A DNA stretch of 23,343 nucleotides from an uncultured Eubacteriales bacterium (GTDB taxonomy: Bacteria; Bacillota; Clostridia; Oscillospirales; Oscillospiraceae), in contig USLX01000018.1 in the NCBI GenBank assembly GCA_900555665.1, positions 1-23,343 on the forward strand. The letters run 5' to 3'. A program made the translations under genes and the position numbers. The number at the start of each line of letters is the position of its first letter. The stretch's first letter is position 1. The notes under the pieces are model-generated. The model saw only the letters and a program-made list of their open reading frames with translations. It was not told the DNA's origin and searched no databases. This document shows positions 1 through 8,637 of the stretch, in pieces.

Positions 1-67
1 AAAAATGACGCGGCGCGGCGTGAAAAGGCCCGCTGTCCGGGTGCGTCGGGAGTTGGAAGAATACACC

Positions 68-880
68 CTAGAGTGCCTTCTTCGGGCAGGCCTTCACACA
101 CTCCATGCAGAGGATGCACTCGCTGCAATTGCTGCGCACATTGCTCGCCGGATCAAGGTTCATCGGGCAGACCCGGCGGCACCTCCCACAGGAGATGCAC
201 TTTTCTTTGTCGCATTTCACACGAATGAGCGCGAACCGGCTCATCGGCCGCAGGAACACCGTAATCGGGCAGAGATACTTGCAGAATGCCCGGTTGTCCC
301 GGAGCCGGTATGCCAGCGCAATCCCCACTGCATAGTAAACCGCGTTCCCAATCAAAAATGCCCAAAACATGACCTTCTCCAAGTTCCCCACATGTGCCAG
401 AAACAGCGCTGCCACAAACGCGAGTGAGGCGCCAAACGTCACATACCGCAGCCAGCCGAACGCCTTCCGCGGCCCCTCCGGCGTTTGAAACGGCAGCAAA
501 TCCAATACCGCCGCCGTCCAACAGGCATACCCGCACCAACCACGTCCAAAAATCAGCGGCCCGAAAATTTTCGCTACGGCATAATGAATCGTCGCCGCCT
601 CAAAGACGCCCGTGAACAGATAATACCAAAATCCCTCGATCTGCATATTCTCCCGGCAGATGCACCCCAGATACACCAGCATATATCCACCCACCAGCAC
701 CTGCACCACGCGCCGCGCATGGCGATACTGCCGCGCATACAGTGCCAGCCCCAATGCGATAGAGCCGCCGATGTACGAAAAATTCAACAAATAGAACAGA
801 TTATCCTTCGTCAGCCACAGCGTCACCGCCACCGTCTCAAAAATCGCCAGCATCACCAGCGACGGCAGATACTTCTTCAT
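68..880 (-). CDS. Membrane-bound 4Fe-4S polyferredoxin, NapH/YccM-like
   Basis: The 270-residue product has about six hydrophobic membrane segments (roughly residues 8-23, 30-48, 58-75, 84-113, 146-163 and 171-193). A loop carries CGYAC (Cys116, Cys120), CKYLC follows (Cys200, Cys204), and a C-terminal soluble domain holds two ferredoxin motifs: CISCGRCRRVCP (Cys228/231/234/238) and a second CxxCxxCxxxCP at Cys255/258/261/265 with an extra Cys252. This layout fits the NapH/MauN/YccM-like family, which passes electrons between the membrane and a periplasmic or cytoplasmic partner; the partner here is unknown. I chose the ATG at 880 because a GGGAG Shine-Dalgarno lies 8 nt upstream; a TTG at 901 would sit inside the terminator hairpin. 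The gene follows rsgA with a strong hairpin between them and little room for its own promoter. The family call is solid; substrate and partner cannot be read. Confidence 0.85.
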   Translation of the reverse strand: MKKYLPSLVMLAIFETVAVTLWLTKDNLFYLLNFSYIGGSIALGLALYARQYRHARRVVQVLVGGYMLVYLGCICRENMQIEGFWYYLFTGVFEAATIHYAVAKIFGPLIFGRGWCGYACWTAAVLDLLPFQTPEGPRKAFGWLRYVTFGASLAFVAALFLAHVGNLEKVMFWAFLIGNAVYYAVGIALAYRLRDNRAFCKYLCPITVFLRPMSRFALIRVKCDKEKCISCGRCRRVCPMNLDPASNVRSNCSECILCMECVKACPKKAL

Positions 881-899
881 TCCCATCTCTCCCTTTTGC

Positions 900-934
900 A
901 AAACACCCGCGAAGCAGGCCTTCGCGGGTGTTTT
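900..934 (-). terminator. Intrinsic terminator after rsgA
   Basis: A perfect 14-bp stem (900-913 with 921-934) encloses a 7-nt loop. On the minus strand it ends in a short TTTT run. The hairpin begins directly at the rsgA stop codon and closes the long minus-strand operon, just ahead of the polyferredoxin gene. The U-tract is short, so some read-through is plausible. Confidence 0.75.
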
Positions 935-1813
935 TCATCCTTCGTTTTCCCAAGGCTTGTAGTCCTTGGCCAGTTCATAGAGCCGCGCATAGCTTTCATA
1001 GCGCGTCTTCTCAATTTCTCCGCGCTCCAGCGCCGCGCGCACCGCGCAGTTCGGCTCTTTTAAATGCGCGCAGTCCGGAAACTGGCAGTGCCCGATGTAC
1101 GGCGCAAACTCCAAAAACGCATCCTGCAGTTCCTCTTTGCGCACCAGCTCCATCCGCTCCGTGTCAAACGACGAAAAGCCCGGCGTGTCGCCGACATAGG
1201 TGTCGTCTCCCAGCGCGTAGAGCTCAATGTGCCGCGTTGTATGCCGCCCGCGCCCCAGCTTTTCCGACACATCCGCCACCGGCACCCCCAGCCCCGGCGC
1301 CAGCCGGTTCAAAATGCTGGATTTTCCGACGCCGGAGTTGCCCGTAAACACGGCCAGCTTCCCACAAATGGCCTTCCTCAGGACCTCAATGCCCTCGCCG
1401 GTTTCCGCACTTGTCACAAACACGGGATAGCCCGCATGCCGGTAGATGCGCGCCAGCTCCTCGCCGCTCGCCAGATCGTCCTTGTTCACGCAAACCGCCG
1501 CCGGCACTCCCTGCCGCGCCGAGATCGCCAATACCCGGTCGATCAAAAACGGCTCCGTCACCGGAATCGCGCACGACGCCAACACAACCAGCATGTCGAT
1601 ATTCGCCACAGCCGGCCGGATGAACGCATTCCGCCGCGGCAGCACAGTCTCCACGGTGCCCTTTGCCCCCTGCCGGGAGATTTCGACGAAGTCGCCCACC
1701 AGCGGCGAGACCTTCTCCCGCCGCATCTTTCCGCGCGCGCGGCATTCCACCACGCCCTCCGCCGTCTGCACATAGTAAAACCCGCTCAGGGCCTTGATGA
1801 TCCTGTCTCCCAT
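935..1813 (-). CDS. rsgA: Ribosome small-subunit-dependent GTPase RsgA
   Basis: This 292-residue protein is a circularly permuted GTPase that helps late 30S subunit maturation in the cytoplasm. An OB-fold occupies about residues 1-65. The G motifs follow in permuted order: NKDD (110-113), the P-loop GNSGVGKSS (158-166), then GDTPG (208-212). A C-terminal zinc-binding motif of the form Cx4CxHx5C (Cys243, Cys248, His250, Cys256) completes the family signature. Length and order are typical. The ATG lies 2 nt after the prkC stop, so translation is probably coupled. rsgA after prkC is the classic Firmicutes order; in Bacillus rpe and thiN follow, but here the operon stops at a terminator. Confidence 0.97.
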   Translation of the reverse strand: MGDRIIKALSGFYYVQTAEGVVECRARGKMRREKVSPLVGDFVEISRQGAKGTVETVLPRRNAFIRPAVANIDMLVVLASCAIPVTEPFLIDRVLAISARQGVPAAVCVNKDDLASGEELARIYRHAGYPVFVTSAETGEGIEVLRKAICGKLAVFTGNSGVGKSSILNRLAPGLGVPVADVSEKLGRGRHTTRHIELYALGDDTYVGDTPGFSSFDTERMELVRKEELQDAFLEFAPYIGHCQFPDCAHLKEPNCAVRAALERGEIEKTRYESYARLYELAKDYKPWENEG

Positions 1814-1815
1814 GC

Positions 1816-4098
1816 TCAGCCCACCGTCGTAAAGTCCACGAGCTGCGAATCATAGAGCGACCCGTCAAGATAGATGTCCACGTTCTGCTCGCCGGAGCCC
1901 GACACCTGGATCGGGATCTGTACGCCGCCGGCCTCGACCTCGAACGGCTCCATCTGCTGGACGCCCGCGACATAGACCGTCACGGTATGCGTCCGTCCGT
2001 CGGACGGCATCGTCACATAGATCACCTTGTCCACCGTCTCGCTGGACGGCCCGACCACAACCTCGATCATCGGCGAATTGACGCTCTCGGTCGCGTCGCC
2101 GAGCGTGTTCGTGATCTTACAGAAATAGTAGAACGTGCCCGTCCGGCTGGTGTCCACAATGCAGCTGTCGTTGTCCTCCGCGCTGCGCGAAACGAGACTT
2201 GCCCCGTCCACGCTCCCGTTTTCAGACACATACCACGCATAGCTCAGCGTCCCGTTGTCGCTCGTCTCGGCTTCCACGCGCAGCGTCAGCGCCTCATTCT
2301 GCTCCACCTTCGCGTCCTGCGAAACGCTCCGGATAAACGGCTCCCGCGCCTGCTCCGGCCCCTTCGAGGCCTGCAGGTTGATGACCGTCCCGGTCTTCAC
2401 CTGTTCGCCCGCCGCCACGCTCTGATAGGTCACCGTATCCTTCGGCAAATCGCTCTCCACATAGCGTACCTGCCCCGGTTCCAGTCCCGCGGCCTTGATC
2501 TCTTCGATCGCCTCGTCCACGGTCTCGCCCTGCAGCGCCGGCACCTTCACCAGCTCCACGCCCGCCCCGGTGCTCACCGTCAGCGTCACGGTCTGCCCGG
2601 CCGTCAGCGTCTCGCCCGCAACCGGATCGGTCGTGATGACATACCCGTCTGTAAAGGTCGTGCTGGCCTCATACTCGATCTTGACCTGTACCTGCACGCT
2701 CAGCGCGCTCAGCTCCGTCTGCGCCGCCTGGGCGGTCTTGTTGATGAGCTCCGGCATGGTGTCGCTCCCGATTCCGGACGAAACCGTCAGCGAAATCGTC
2801 GTTCCCACCTTTACCGTCCGCTCCGCGTCCGGCGTCTGGCTGATGACGTGCCCATATTCCACCGTATCGCTCGTCCGCCAATCGCCGACCTCAATCTTGA
2901 AGTTCGGATACTGACTCGCGTCGATGTCCTCATAATAGGCCCCCAGGAAATTGGGCACCACATCCTCCTTCGTCGTCGCAAACAGATCCGACAAATACGA
3001 ATACAGGAAATACCCAATCCCACACAGCGCCAGCGCGATACACACGATGCCCGCGATCACCGCAATGCGGCTGCCATGCTTCTCTGGCTCCGCCGCCTGC
3101 GGCGCTCTTTGCGCCTTTGGGGCCTCGCGCTCCTGTTTTTTGCCCGCAATGGCCTTTTTCGCCCGGTTTTTCACCGCGCTCACGCCCAGATTCTTCGGCA
3201 GATAGTCCGGGTCATGGAGCAGCCGCTCCATATCGATCCCGCCCTGCCGCTGCGTAAAGTCAAAGGTCGTGTTCGGATCCTTACGGAATTCCTCCAGATC
3301 GGCCAGCATCTCCGTCGCGCTCTTATAGCGCTTGCCGAGATCCGCCTTCATCGCGTGCATCGTGATCTGCTCAAGCCCGAGCGGAATGCTCGGGTTCAAC
3401 TCCCGCGGCAGCACCGGCGTCGCGTTGATATGCTGAATCGCGACCGCCACCGGCGTATCCCCGTCAAACGGCGGCCGCCCCGTCAGCATCTCATACAGCA
3501 CCACGCCGAGCGAATAGAGGTCGGTCCGCGCGTCGACATGCGCGCCCTTGGCCTGCTCCGGGGAGATGTAGTGGACGGAGCCGAGTGCCTCGCGCGTCAG
3601 CGTGTTCTGCGCCGACGAAATGCGCGCAATGCCAAAATCGGCCACCTTCACGCTCCCGTCCTTCAGGATCATGATGTTGTGCGGCTTGATGTCGCGGTGA
3701 ATGATCCCGCGCGAATGGGCGTGCTCGAGTGCCTTGGCGATCTGCGTCGCAAAATGCAGCGCCTCGCGCCAATTGAGCTGCCCTTTCTGCTCCATATACT
3801 GCTTGAGCGTGATCCCGTCGATCAGTTCCATCACGATGTAGTCGAGGCCGTCCGAGTGCGCCACATCATAGACACTCACAATGTTCGGGTGCGACAGCAT
3901 CGCGACCGCCTGCGACTCGGCATAAAACCGCCGCCGGAATTCCTCATCCTGCGACAGCTCCTGCTTGAGCGCCTTGATCGCGACAAGCCGGTTGAGCCGG
4001 TTGCACCGCGCCTTGTAGACCACAGCCATTCCGCCCGTGCCAATGACCTCGAGGATCTCATATCGATTGTCCAAAAGCTTTCCTATGTATTGATCCAT
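1816..4098 (-). CDS. prkC: PASTA-domain Ser/Thr protein kinase with extra C-terminal domains
   Basis: The 760-residue product is a membrane kinase of the PrkC/Stk family, which senses muropeptides or lipid II and phosphorylates cytoplasmic targets. The kinase domain fills about residues 11-275, with Lys42 in VAIK, the catalytic loop HRDIKPHN (Asp136) and DFG at 154-156. A juxtamembrane linker is followed by one membrane helix (about 344-369). Outside are three PASTA repeats (about 379-442, 443-512, 513-581). After these comes a region resembling an Ig-like fold (about 587-682, with Trp622 and a Cys645/Cys660 pair) and a last beta-rich segment (690-760). Bacillus PrkC is shorter, about 650 residues. 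The ATG at 4098 has GGAGG 10 nt upstream; an in-frame ATG at 4116 would contain that SD. The partner phosphatase gene lies 17 nt upstream. Confidence 0.95.
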   Translation of the reverse strand: MDQYIGKLLDNRYEILEVIGTGGMAVVYKARCNRLNRLVAIKALKQELSQDEEFRRRFYAESQAVAMLSHPNIVSVYDVAHSDGLDYIVMELIDGITLKQYMEQKGQLNWREALHFATQIAKALEHAHSRGIIHRDIKPHNIMILKDGSVKVADFGIARISSAQNTLTREALGSVHYISPEQAKGAHVDARTDLYSLGVVLYEMLTGRPPFDGDTPVAVAIQHINATPVLPRELNPSIPLGLEQITMHAMKADLGKRYKSATEMLADLEEFRKDPNTTFDFTQRQGGIDMERLLHDPDYLPKNLGVSAVKNRAKKAIAGKKQEREAPKAQRAPQAAEPEKHGSRIAVIAGIVCIALALCGIGYFLYSYLSDLFATTKEDVVPNFLGAYYEDIDASQYPNFKIEVGDWRTSDTVEYGHVISQTPDAERTVKVGTTISLTVSSGIGSDTMPELINKTAQAAQTELSALSVQVQVKIEYEASTTFTDGYVITTDPVAGETLTAGQTVTLTVSTGAGVELVKVPALQGETVDEAIEEIKAAGLEPGQVRYVESDLPKDTVTYQSVAAGEQVKTGTVINLQASKGPEQAREPFIRSVSQDAKVEQNEALTLRVEAETSDNGTLSYAWYVSENGSVDGASLVSRSAEDNDSCIVDTSRTGTFYYFCKITNTLGDATESVNSPMIEVVVGPSSETVDKVIYVTMPSDGRTHTVTVYVAGVQQMEPFEVEAGGVQIPIQVSGSGEQNVDIYLDGSLYDSQLVDFTTVG

Positions 4099-4115
4099 TC
4101 GATTTGTTCCTCCCA

Positions 4116-4847
4116 TTAACACTGCGCCAGTACAACCGTCACGTTGTCCGGCGCGCCGCGGTTTTTGGCAATGCTCAAAAGCCTGCGGCAGCAGTCGCTG
4201 CGGCGCACCCCGTGCGCCACCTCAAAGAGCATCTCCTGATCGGCCATCTCGTTGGAAAGGCCGTCCGAGCAAAGCAGCAAACAGTCGTCCTTGCGCACCG
4301 TCAGGTGATAGAGGTCTCCCTCCACCTGCGCCTCCGTGCCGACCGCCCGGGTGATCACATTCTTGCCCGGGTGCGTCTTGGCCTGTTCCTGCGTCAGCTC
4401 CCCGCGCTCCACCATATAGGCCACAATGGAGTGGTCATGCGTGATCAGGTCGACGCCGTGCGCGGAAAAATGATACGCCCGGCTGTCGCCCACGTTGATA
4501 ATCGTGATATTGTCCTTCACGGCGTAGGCCGCGACCAGCGTCGTGCCCATCCCGCGGAATTCCTCGCTCAGATGCGCCTGGTCGAAAACGGCCTGATTGG
4601 CCAGCTGCAGCGCCCCGGTCAGCATCGCATCGATCGCCTCGCGGCGCATGCCCGCCTTCTGCCCCCGGCGCACCTCCTCGGTAAACACCTCCACGGCCAG
4701 CGAACTTGCCACATTGCCGGACTTTGCGCCGCCCATGCCGTCGCAGACCACCAACAGCACCCGCCCCTGGCCGAAGTTCACAATGGCATAGGCATCCTGA
4801 TTCTGTTCCCGGATGTTGCCGGGATCCGTAATTGCCCAGGTCTGCAT
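4116..4847 (-). CDS. stp: PP2C-family Ser/Thr protein phosphatase, partner of PrkC
   Basis: This 243-residue cytoplasmic phosphatase (Stp/PrpC family) removes phosphate from PrkC and its targets using two or three Mn/Mg ions. The metal-binding and family motifs are all present in order: REQNQDAY near the N-terminus, VCDGMGG, VNVGDSRAY, ITHDHS, LLLCSDGLSN and the final APDNVTVVL. The length matches the family (about 240-255 residues). I chose the ATG at 4847 because GGAGG lies 8 nt upstream; the in-frame ATG at 4871 would add eight residues not seen in the family. The gene starts 4 nt after the rlmN stop and is followed by prkC, the standard phosphatase-kinase pairing. Confidence 0.96.
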   Translation of the reverse strand: MQTWAITDPGNIREQNQDAYAIVNFGQGRVLLVVCDGMGGAKSGNVASSLAVEVFTEEVRRGQKAGMRREAIDAMLTGALQLANQAVFDQAHLSEEFRGMGTTLVAAYAVKDNITIINVGDSRAYHFSAHGVDLITHDHSIVAYMVERGELTQEQAKTHPGKNVITRAVGTEAQVEGDLYHLTVRKDDCLLLCSDGLSNEMADQEMLFEVAHGVRRSDCCRRLLSIAKNRGAPDNVTVVLAQC

Positions 4848-4851
4848 GCGT

Positions 4852-5886
4852 TTATCCTCCTTCGGCCTCATATTTGCGGCGCAGCTGTCCGCAGGATGCG
4901 TCGATATCGCTCCCGAGCGTCCGGCGTACCGTCGCCGTCACGCCGTGGCTCTCCAAAATCTTCTGAAACCGCGCAATCGCCGCGCGCGAACTGCACCGCA
5001 GCCCGCTCTCCGCCACGTTGTTCAGCGGAATCATATTGACGTGTGCCTGCATCCCCTGCAGCTTTTCTGCCAGCAGCTCCGCCTGCTCCGGCGAATCGCT
5101 CACACCGTCAATCATCGTATATTCAAAGGACACTCTCCGTCCCGTCTTCTCAAAATAATCCCGGCAGGCCTGCAAAAGCTGCTCCACCGGCCAGCGGCGG
5201 TTCACCGGCATGATCTTGCTGCGCGACTCGTTATCCGGCGAATGGAGCGATACCGAGAGCGTCAGCTGCAAGTCCCGCTCCGCGAGCCGCTCGATCTTGT
5301 CCACCAGCCCACAGGTCGACAAACTGATGTGCCGCATCCCGATGTTCAGTCCCTCCGGGCTGTTCACGAGCTCCAAAAACCGCATCACCGCGTCAAAATT
5401 GTCCAGTGGCTCACCAATGCCCATCAGCACAATGTTGGAGATCGGAAGGCCCGAATCCAGCTGTGAAAACAGCACCTGGTCAAGCAGCTCCGCCGGCGTC
5501 AGCCGCCGGACAAGCCCGCCCAGCGTCGACGCGCAGAACTTACACCCCATCGGGCAGCCGACTTCCGACGAGATACACACCGTGTTCCCGTGATGATACT
5601 GCATCACCACCGATTCCACGCAGTTTCCGTCCCCCAGCCGCCAGAGATACTTGATCGTCCCGTCGAGCTTCGAGTCCTGCCGGCGCGCAACCTGCGGTGC
5701 CGTGATGAAATAGATCCCGTCCAGCTTCTCGCGCAGCGGCTTTGAGAGGTTTGTCATCTCCTCAAAGCTTGTCGCGCCCCGGTGCAGCCAGGTGAACACC
5801 TGCTTTGCCCGGAACTTCGGCTCTCCGAGTGCAGCAAACGCTTCCTGCATTTCCGCCAGCGTCATGGACTTCAGATCCTGTTTCAT
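4852..5886 (-). CDS. rlmN: Dual-specificity 23S rRNA/tRNA adenine-C2 methyltransferase RlmN
   Basis: RlmN is a radical-SAM enzyme that makes 2-methyladenosine at A2503 of 23S rRNA and at A37 of some tRNAs. The 344-residue product holds the CxxxCxxC iron-sulfur motif (Cys111, Cys115, Cys118) and the C-terminal Cys332 in SDIDASCGQ, the cysteine that carries the transferred methylene. Arg302 and the C-terminal TVRRTLGSDI context fit RlmN. I chose the ATG at 5886: it forms an ATGA overlap with the rsmB stop and has a GGAGAG SD just upstream. The frame stays open to 5997, but that extra stretch lies inside rsmB and is not typical of the family. A Cfr-type resistance enzyme is possible in principle, but the position in this operon makes RlmN far more likely. 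Confidence 0.96.
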   Translation of the reverse strand: MKQDLKSMTLAEMQEAFAALGEPKFRAKQVFTWLHRGATSFEEMTNLSKPLREKLDGIYFITAPQVARRQDSKLDGTIKYLWRLGDGNCVESVVMQYHHGNTVCISSEVGCPMGCKFCASTLGGLVRRLTPAELLDQVLFSQLDSGLPISNIVLMGIGEPLDNFDAVMRFLELVNSPEGLNIGMRHISLSTCGLVDKIERLAERDLQLTLSVSLHSPDNESRSKIMPVNRRWPVEQLLQACRDYFEKTGRRVSFEYTMIDGVSDSPEQAELLAEKLQGMQAHVNMIPLNNVAESGLRCSSRAAIARFQKILESHGVTATVRRTLGSDIDASCGQLRRKYEAEGG

Positions 5887-7187
5887 CTGTCTCTCCTCAA
5901 TCTGCAAATAAAAAATCCGTCCGTGCCGTTCCTCTGCGGCAGCAGCGTCGCCATCGGCACAGTTCCCAGCCCCGCGCCCTCCGGCGCATCGAAGCACTCC
6001 GGATGAAATTCCGGATGTGCCTCCAAAAAGGCATTCACAATGTCCTCATTTTCCCGCCGCAGCACCGTACAGGTGCTGTAGAGCAGCGTCCCGCCCGGCT
6101 TCACATATCGGCTCACGTTCTCCAGGATCGCCCGCTGCACCCGCGGCAGCCCCGCCAGCTGTGCCACATCCTTGTACCGGATATCCGGCTTTTTTCGAAT
6201 CACGCCCAGGCCCGAACAGGGCACATCCGCAATCACCGCGTCAAAGCTCTGCTCCCATTCCGGGCAAGCTTCCGTCGCGTCCCGCGCCTGCGCCTGGATG
6301 ATCGAGATGCCGAGCCGCTCCGCCCCTGCCGCAATCAGCGCAATTTTGTGCGCATGCAGGTCGCAGGACGTGATCTGCCCCCGGTTTTCCATTGCAATCG
6401 CCGCCGCAAAGCTTTTGCCCCCCGGCGCGGCGCAGCAGTCGAGCACCCGCATCCCCGGCCGCACCCCGGCGGCCTCCGCCGCCAGCCGCGCTGCCGGATC
6501 CTGCACATAAACAAGCCCTTTTGCAAACGCCTCCATCGTGCGCAGATCCCCCGTGCCCTTGACCAGATAACACCCCTCAAGCCACGGATGCCGCGTCCAT
6601 TCCACGCCCTTCTCTTCCAGCTCGCGACGCAGCTCTGCTTCTTCGCCGCGCAGCGGGTTCCACTGCAAAACCGTCTCCGGCGCCTCATTATCCGCGCGCA
6701 AAAATGCCTCGGTCTCTTCGCCCAGCGACTCCTGCAGCAGCGCAACCAGCGCCGTCGGATGGCTGTACTTTGTGGCAAGATCCGGAGGCTCCGGCAAATC
6801 CGCCTTCGCCCGCACCAAGCTCCGCAGCACGCCGTTCACCAGTCCCGCCGCGCGCGCATTGGCATATTTCTTTGTCTGCTCAACGGCCTCATTGACCGCC
6901 GCCGAGGATGGAACCTTGTCCAGAAATAAAATCTGATACGCCCCCAGCCGCAGAATATCCAAAACCACCGGCTGCAGATCCTTCAGCTTCCCGCGCACAA
7001 ACTGCTCCAGATAGAAGTCCAGCAGTCCCCGGTTCTGCTCCACGCCATAGCAAAGTCTGGCAGCCAGCGCCGCATCCCGGCGCTCCAAATGCTCGCGCCT
7101 GGTAGCTTCCTTCAACGCGCTGTCCGAAAACGCGCCTTGCCGGCGGCAGGCGATCAGCGCGGCCAGCGCCGCAGTTCTAGCTCCCAT
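5883..7187 (-). CDS. rsmB: 16S rRNA (cytosine-967-C5)-methyltransferase RsmB
   Basis: The 434-residue product methylates C967 (E. coli numbering) of 16S rRNA using SAM. An N-terminal NusB-like RNA-binding domain covers about residues 1-130, followed by the methyltransferase domain. SAM motif I is VLDCCAAPGGKS (248-259). The two catalytic cysteines are present: Cys324 in DVPCSGLG and Cys373 in YSTCT, the latter making the covalent link to cytosine. The length is typical. The ATG lies 6 nt past the fmt stop with a weak GAGG in between, so expression probably depends on coupling to fmt. Its own stop overlaps the rlmN start by 4 nt. Confidence 0.97.
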   Translation of the reverse strand: MGARTAALAALIACRRQGAFSDSALKEATRREHLERRDAALAARLCYGVEQNRGLLDFYLEQFVRGKLKDLQPVVLDILRLGAYQILFLDKVPSSAAVNEAVEQTKKYANARAAGLVNGVLRSLVRAKADLPEPPDLATKYSHPTALVALLQESLGEETEAFLRADNEAPETVLQWNPLRGEEAELRRELEEKGVEWTRHPWLEGCYLVKGTGDLRTMEAFAKGLVYVQDPAARLAAEAAGVRPGMRVLDCCAAPGGKSFAAAIAMENRGQITSCDLHAHKIALIAAGAERLGISIIQAQARDATEACPEWEQSFDAVIADVPCSGLGVIRKKPDIRYKDVAQLAGLPRVQRAILENVSRYVKPGGTLLYSTCTVLRRENEDIVNAFLEAHPEFHPECFDAPEGAGLGTVPMATLLPQRNGTDGFFICRLRRDR

Positions 7188-7193
7188 GATACC

Positions 7194-8111
7194 TCAAATC
7201 TCGATCGGATGGCCGCGGAAATAGTCGCTCGCCGCCATTCTTTTTCCGCCCTCGGCCTGCAGTTCCCGGATGACCAATACATCTCCGCCTCCACAGACCA
7301 CTTCCAGCCCCTGTTTTGTCAGGGCCAGCAGCGTCCCCGGTGCCTTTTCCGCCCGCTTTCCGGTCTTCTCCACGCGGAACACCTTAAACGTCTTTCCCTG
7401 AATCTCCATCGTCGCCACCGGCCACGGAATCAGCCCGCGCACCTGATCGATGACGTACCTGGCGCACTGTGTCCAGTCAATGGGGCTCATACTCTTGCTC
7501 AGCATCGGCGCATACGTCGCCTTGGCGCCATCCTGCGGCATGCGCTTTGCCGTCCCGGCCTCAATCGCCCGCACGGTGTCGCAGGCAAGCTCGCCCGCAA
7601 TCCCGGCCAGCCGTGCCATCAGCTCGCTGCTCGTCTCCATCGGCTCGATGGGGGTCTTGCGAATTTCAATGACGTCGCCCTCATCCATTCCCGCCGTCAG
7701 ATACATCGCGCTCACGCCGGTCTCGTCACAGTGATTTAAAATCGACCACTGCACCGGCCCGGCCCCGCGAAGAGACGGCAGGATGCTCGCGTGCATGTTG
7801 ATGCAGCCGTATTTCGGGATGTCCAGCACCCGCTGCGGCAAAATCTTGCCGTAGGCCACGACCACAATGAGATCCGGCGCAATCGCGCGCAGCTCCTCCA
7901 CGACCGCATCGTCGCGGAACGTGGCCGGCTGGATCACCGGCAGCCCCACCGACTCCGCGTACTGCTTCACCTCCGAGGCCATCATCTTCATGCCCCGGTT
8001 TTTCGGCGTATCGGGCTTGGTATAGACCGCCGCGATGTCAAATCCGGCCGTGTAGAGCTTTTCCAGGCACACGCGGGCAATGTCCGGCGTGCCCATGTAG
8101 ACCAGCTTCAT
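7194..8111 (-). CDS. fmt: Methionyl-tRNA formyltransferase
   Basis: Fmt transfers a formyl group from 10-formyl-THF to Met-tRNA(fMet), making the initiator for translation. The 305-residue product has the N-terminal Rossmann-like formyltransferase fold (MGTPD at residues 6-10) with the catalytic trio Asn105, His107 (INMHAS) and Asp143 (AGMDEGDV), then the conserved SLRGAGPVQW loop. The C-terminal OB-like domain (about 205-305) binds tRNA. The size is close to the family norm of about 310. Its ATG overlaps the def stop as ATGA, so the formylase and deformylase are translationally coupled. Confidence 0.97.
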   Translation of the reverse strand: MKLVYMGTPDIARVCLEKLYTAGFDIAAVYTKPDTPKNRGMKMMASEVKQYAESVGLPVIQPATFRDDAVVEELRAIAPDLIVVVAYGKILPQRVLDIPKYGCINMHASILPSLRGAGPVQWSILNHCDETGVSAMYLTAGMDEGDVIEIRKTPIEPMETSSELMARLAGIAGELACDTVRAIEAGTAKRMPQDGAKATYAPMLSKSMSPIDWTQCARYVIDQVRGLIPWPVATMEIQGKTFKVFRVEKTGKRAEKAPGTLLALTKQGLEVVCGGGDVLVIRELQAEGGKRMAASDYFRGHPIEI

Positions 8112-8626
8112 TCGTCCTCACCTTCCGCCTCGATGGCGTCCTCTTCCTGCTTCAGCAGCTCTTCGAGCTCTTCCGCCGTCAGCATCTTCTCCGCGATCTC
8201 CGGATAGAGATGGCCGTCGAGATGATCGATCTCATGCAAAAACGCCCGGGCCAGCAGCTCCTCGCCTTCATACTCATACCACTCGCCGTAGCGATCCTGC
8301 GCACGGACCGTCGCGCGCAGCGGCCGTGTCACGATGCCCCACTTTCCGGGCAGGCTGAGGCAGCCCTCCAGACCGGTCTGCGTCTCGTCGCTGACGGACA
8401 CGATCTCCGGGTTGACCAACTCGATGTCCTCGTCCTCCGCGTCGATGACCACGACGCGCCGGAGGATCCCGACCTGTGGGCCGGCCAGACCCACGCCGTT
8501 GGCGTCGTGCATCGTCTCAAACATATCGTCCAGCAGATTTGCCAGCTTTTCATCAAATTCCGTCACCGGACGGCATTTTTTATTCAAAATCGGGTCGCCC
8601 AGCGTTACAATATTCCGAAGTGCCAT
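8108..8626 (-). CDS. def: Peptide deformylase
   Basis: Peptide deformylase removes the N-formyl group from nascent proteins at the ribosome exit. All three family motifs are visible in the 172-residue product: GVGLAGPQVG (44-53), EGCLSLPG with metal ligand Cys89, and HEIDHLDG with ligands His131 and His135 and catalytic Glu132. The C-terminal tail (about 155-172) is strongly acidic. I chose the ATG at 8626 because GAGGG lies 6 nt upstream; a TTG at 8641 would put that SD inside the gene. The gene begins 11 nt after the priA stop and its stop overlaps fmt. Confidence 0.97.
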   Translation of the reverse strand: MALRNIVTLGDPILNKKCRPVTEFDEKLANLLDDMFETMHDANGVGLAGPQVGILRRVVVIDAEDEDIELVNPEIVSVSDETQTGLEGCLSLPGKWGIVTRPLRATVRAQDRYGEWYEYEGEELLARAFLHEIDHLDGHLYPEIAEKMLTAEELEELLKQEEDAIEAEGEDE

Positions 8627-8637
8627 ATCGTTCCCTC

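Noticed and set aside
1..67. A terminator after the polyferredoxin gene
   Set aside because: No clear stem with a U-tract can be seen in the 67 bases available.
1987..4119. A 710-codon open frame on the plus strand opposite prkC
   Set aside because: It is rich in Arg, His and Leu, has no motif and mirrors the codon pattern of prkC; GC-rich coding DNA makes such antisense frames.
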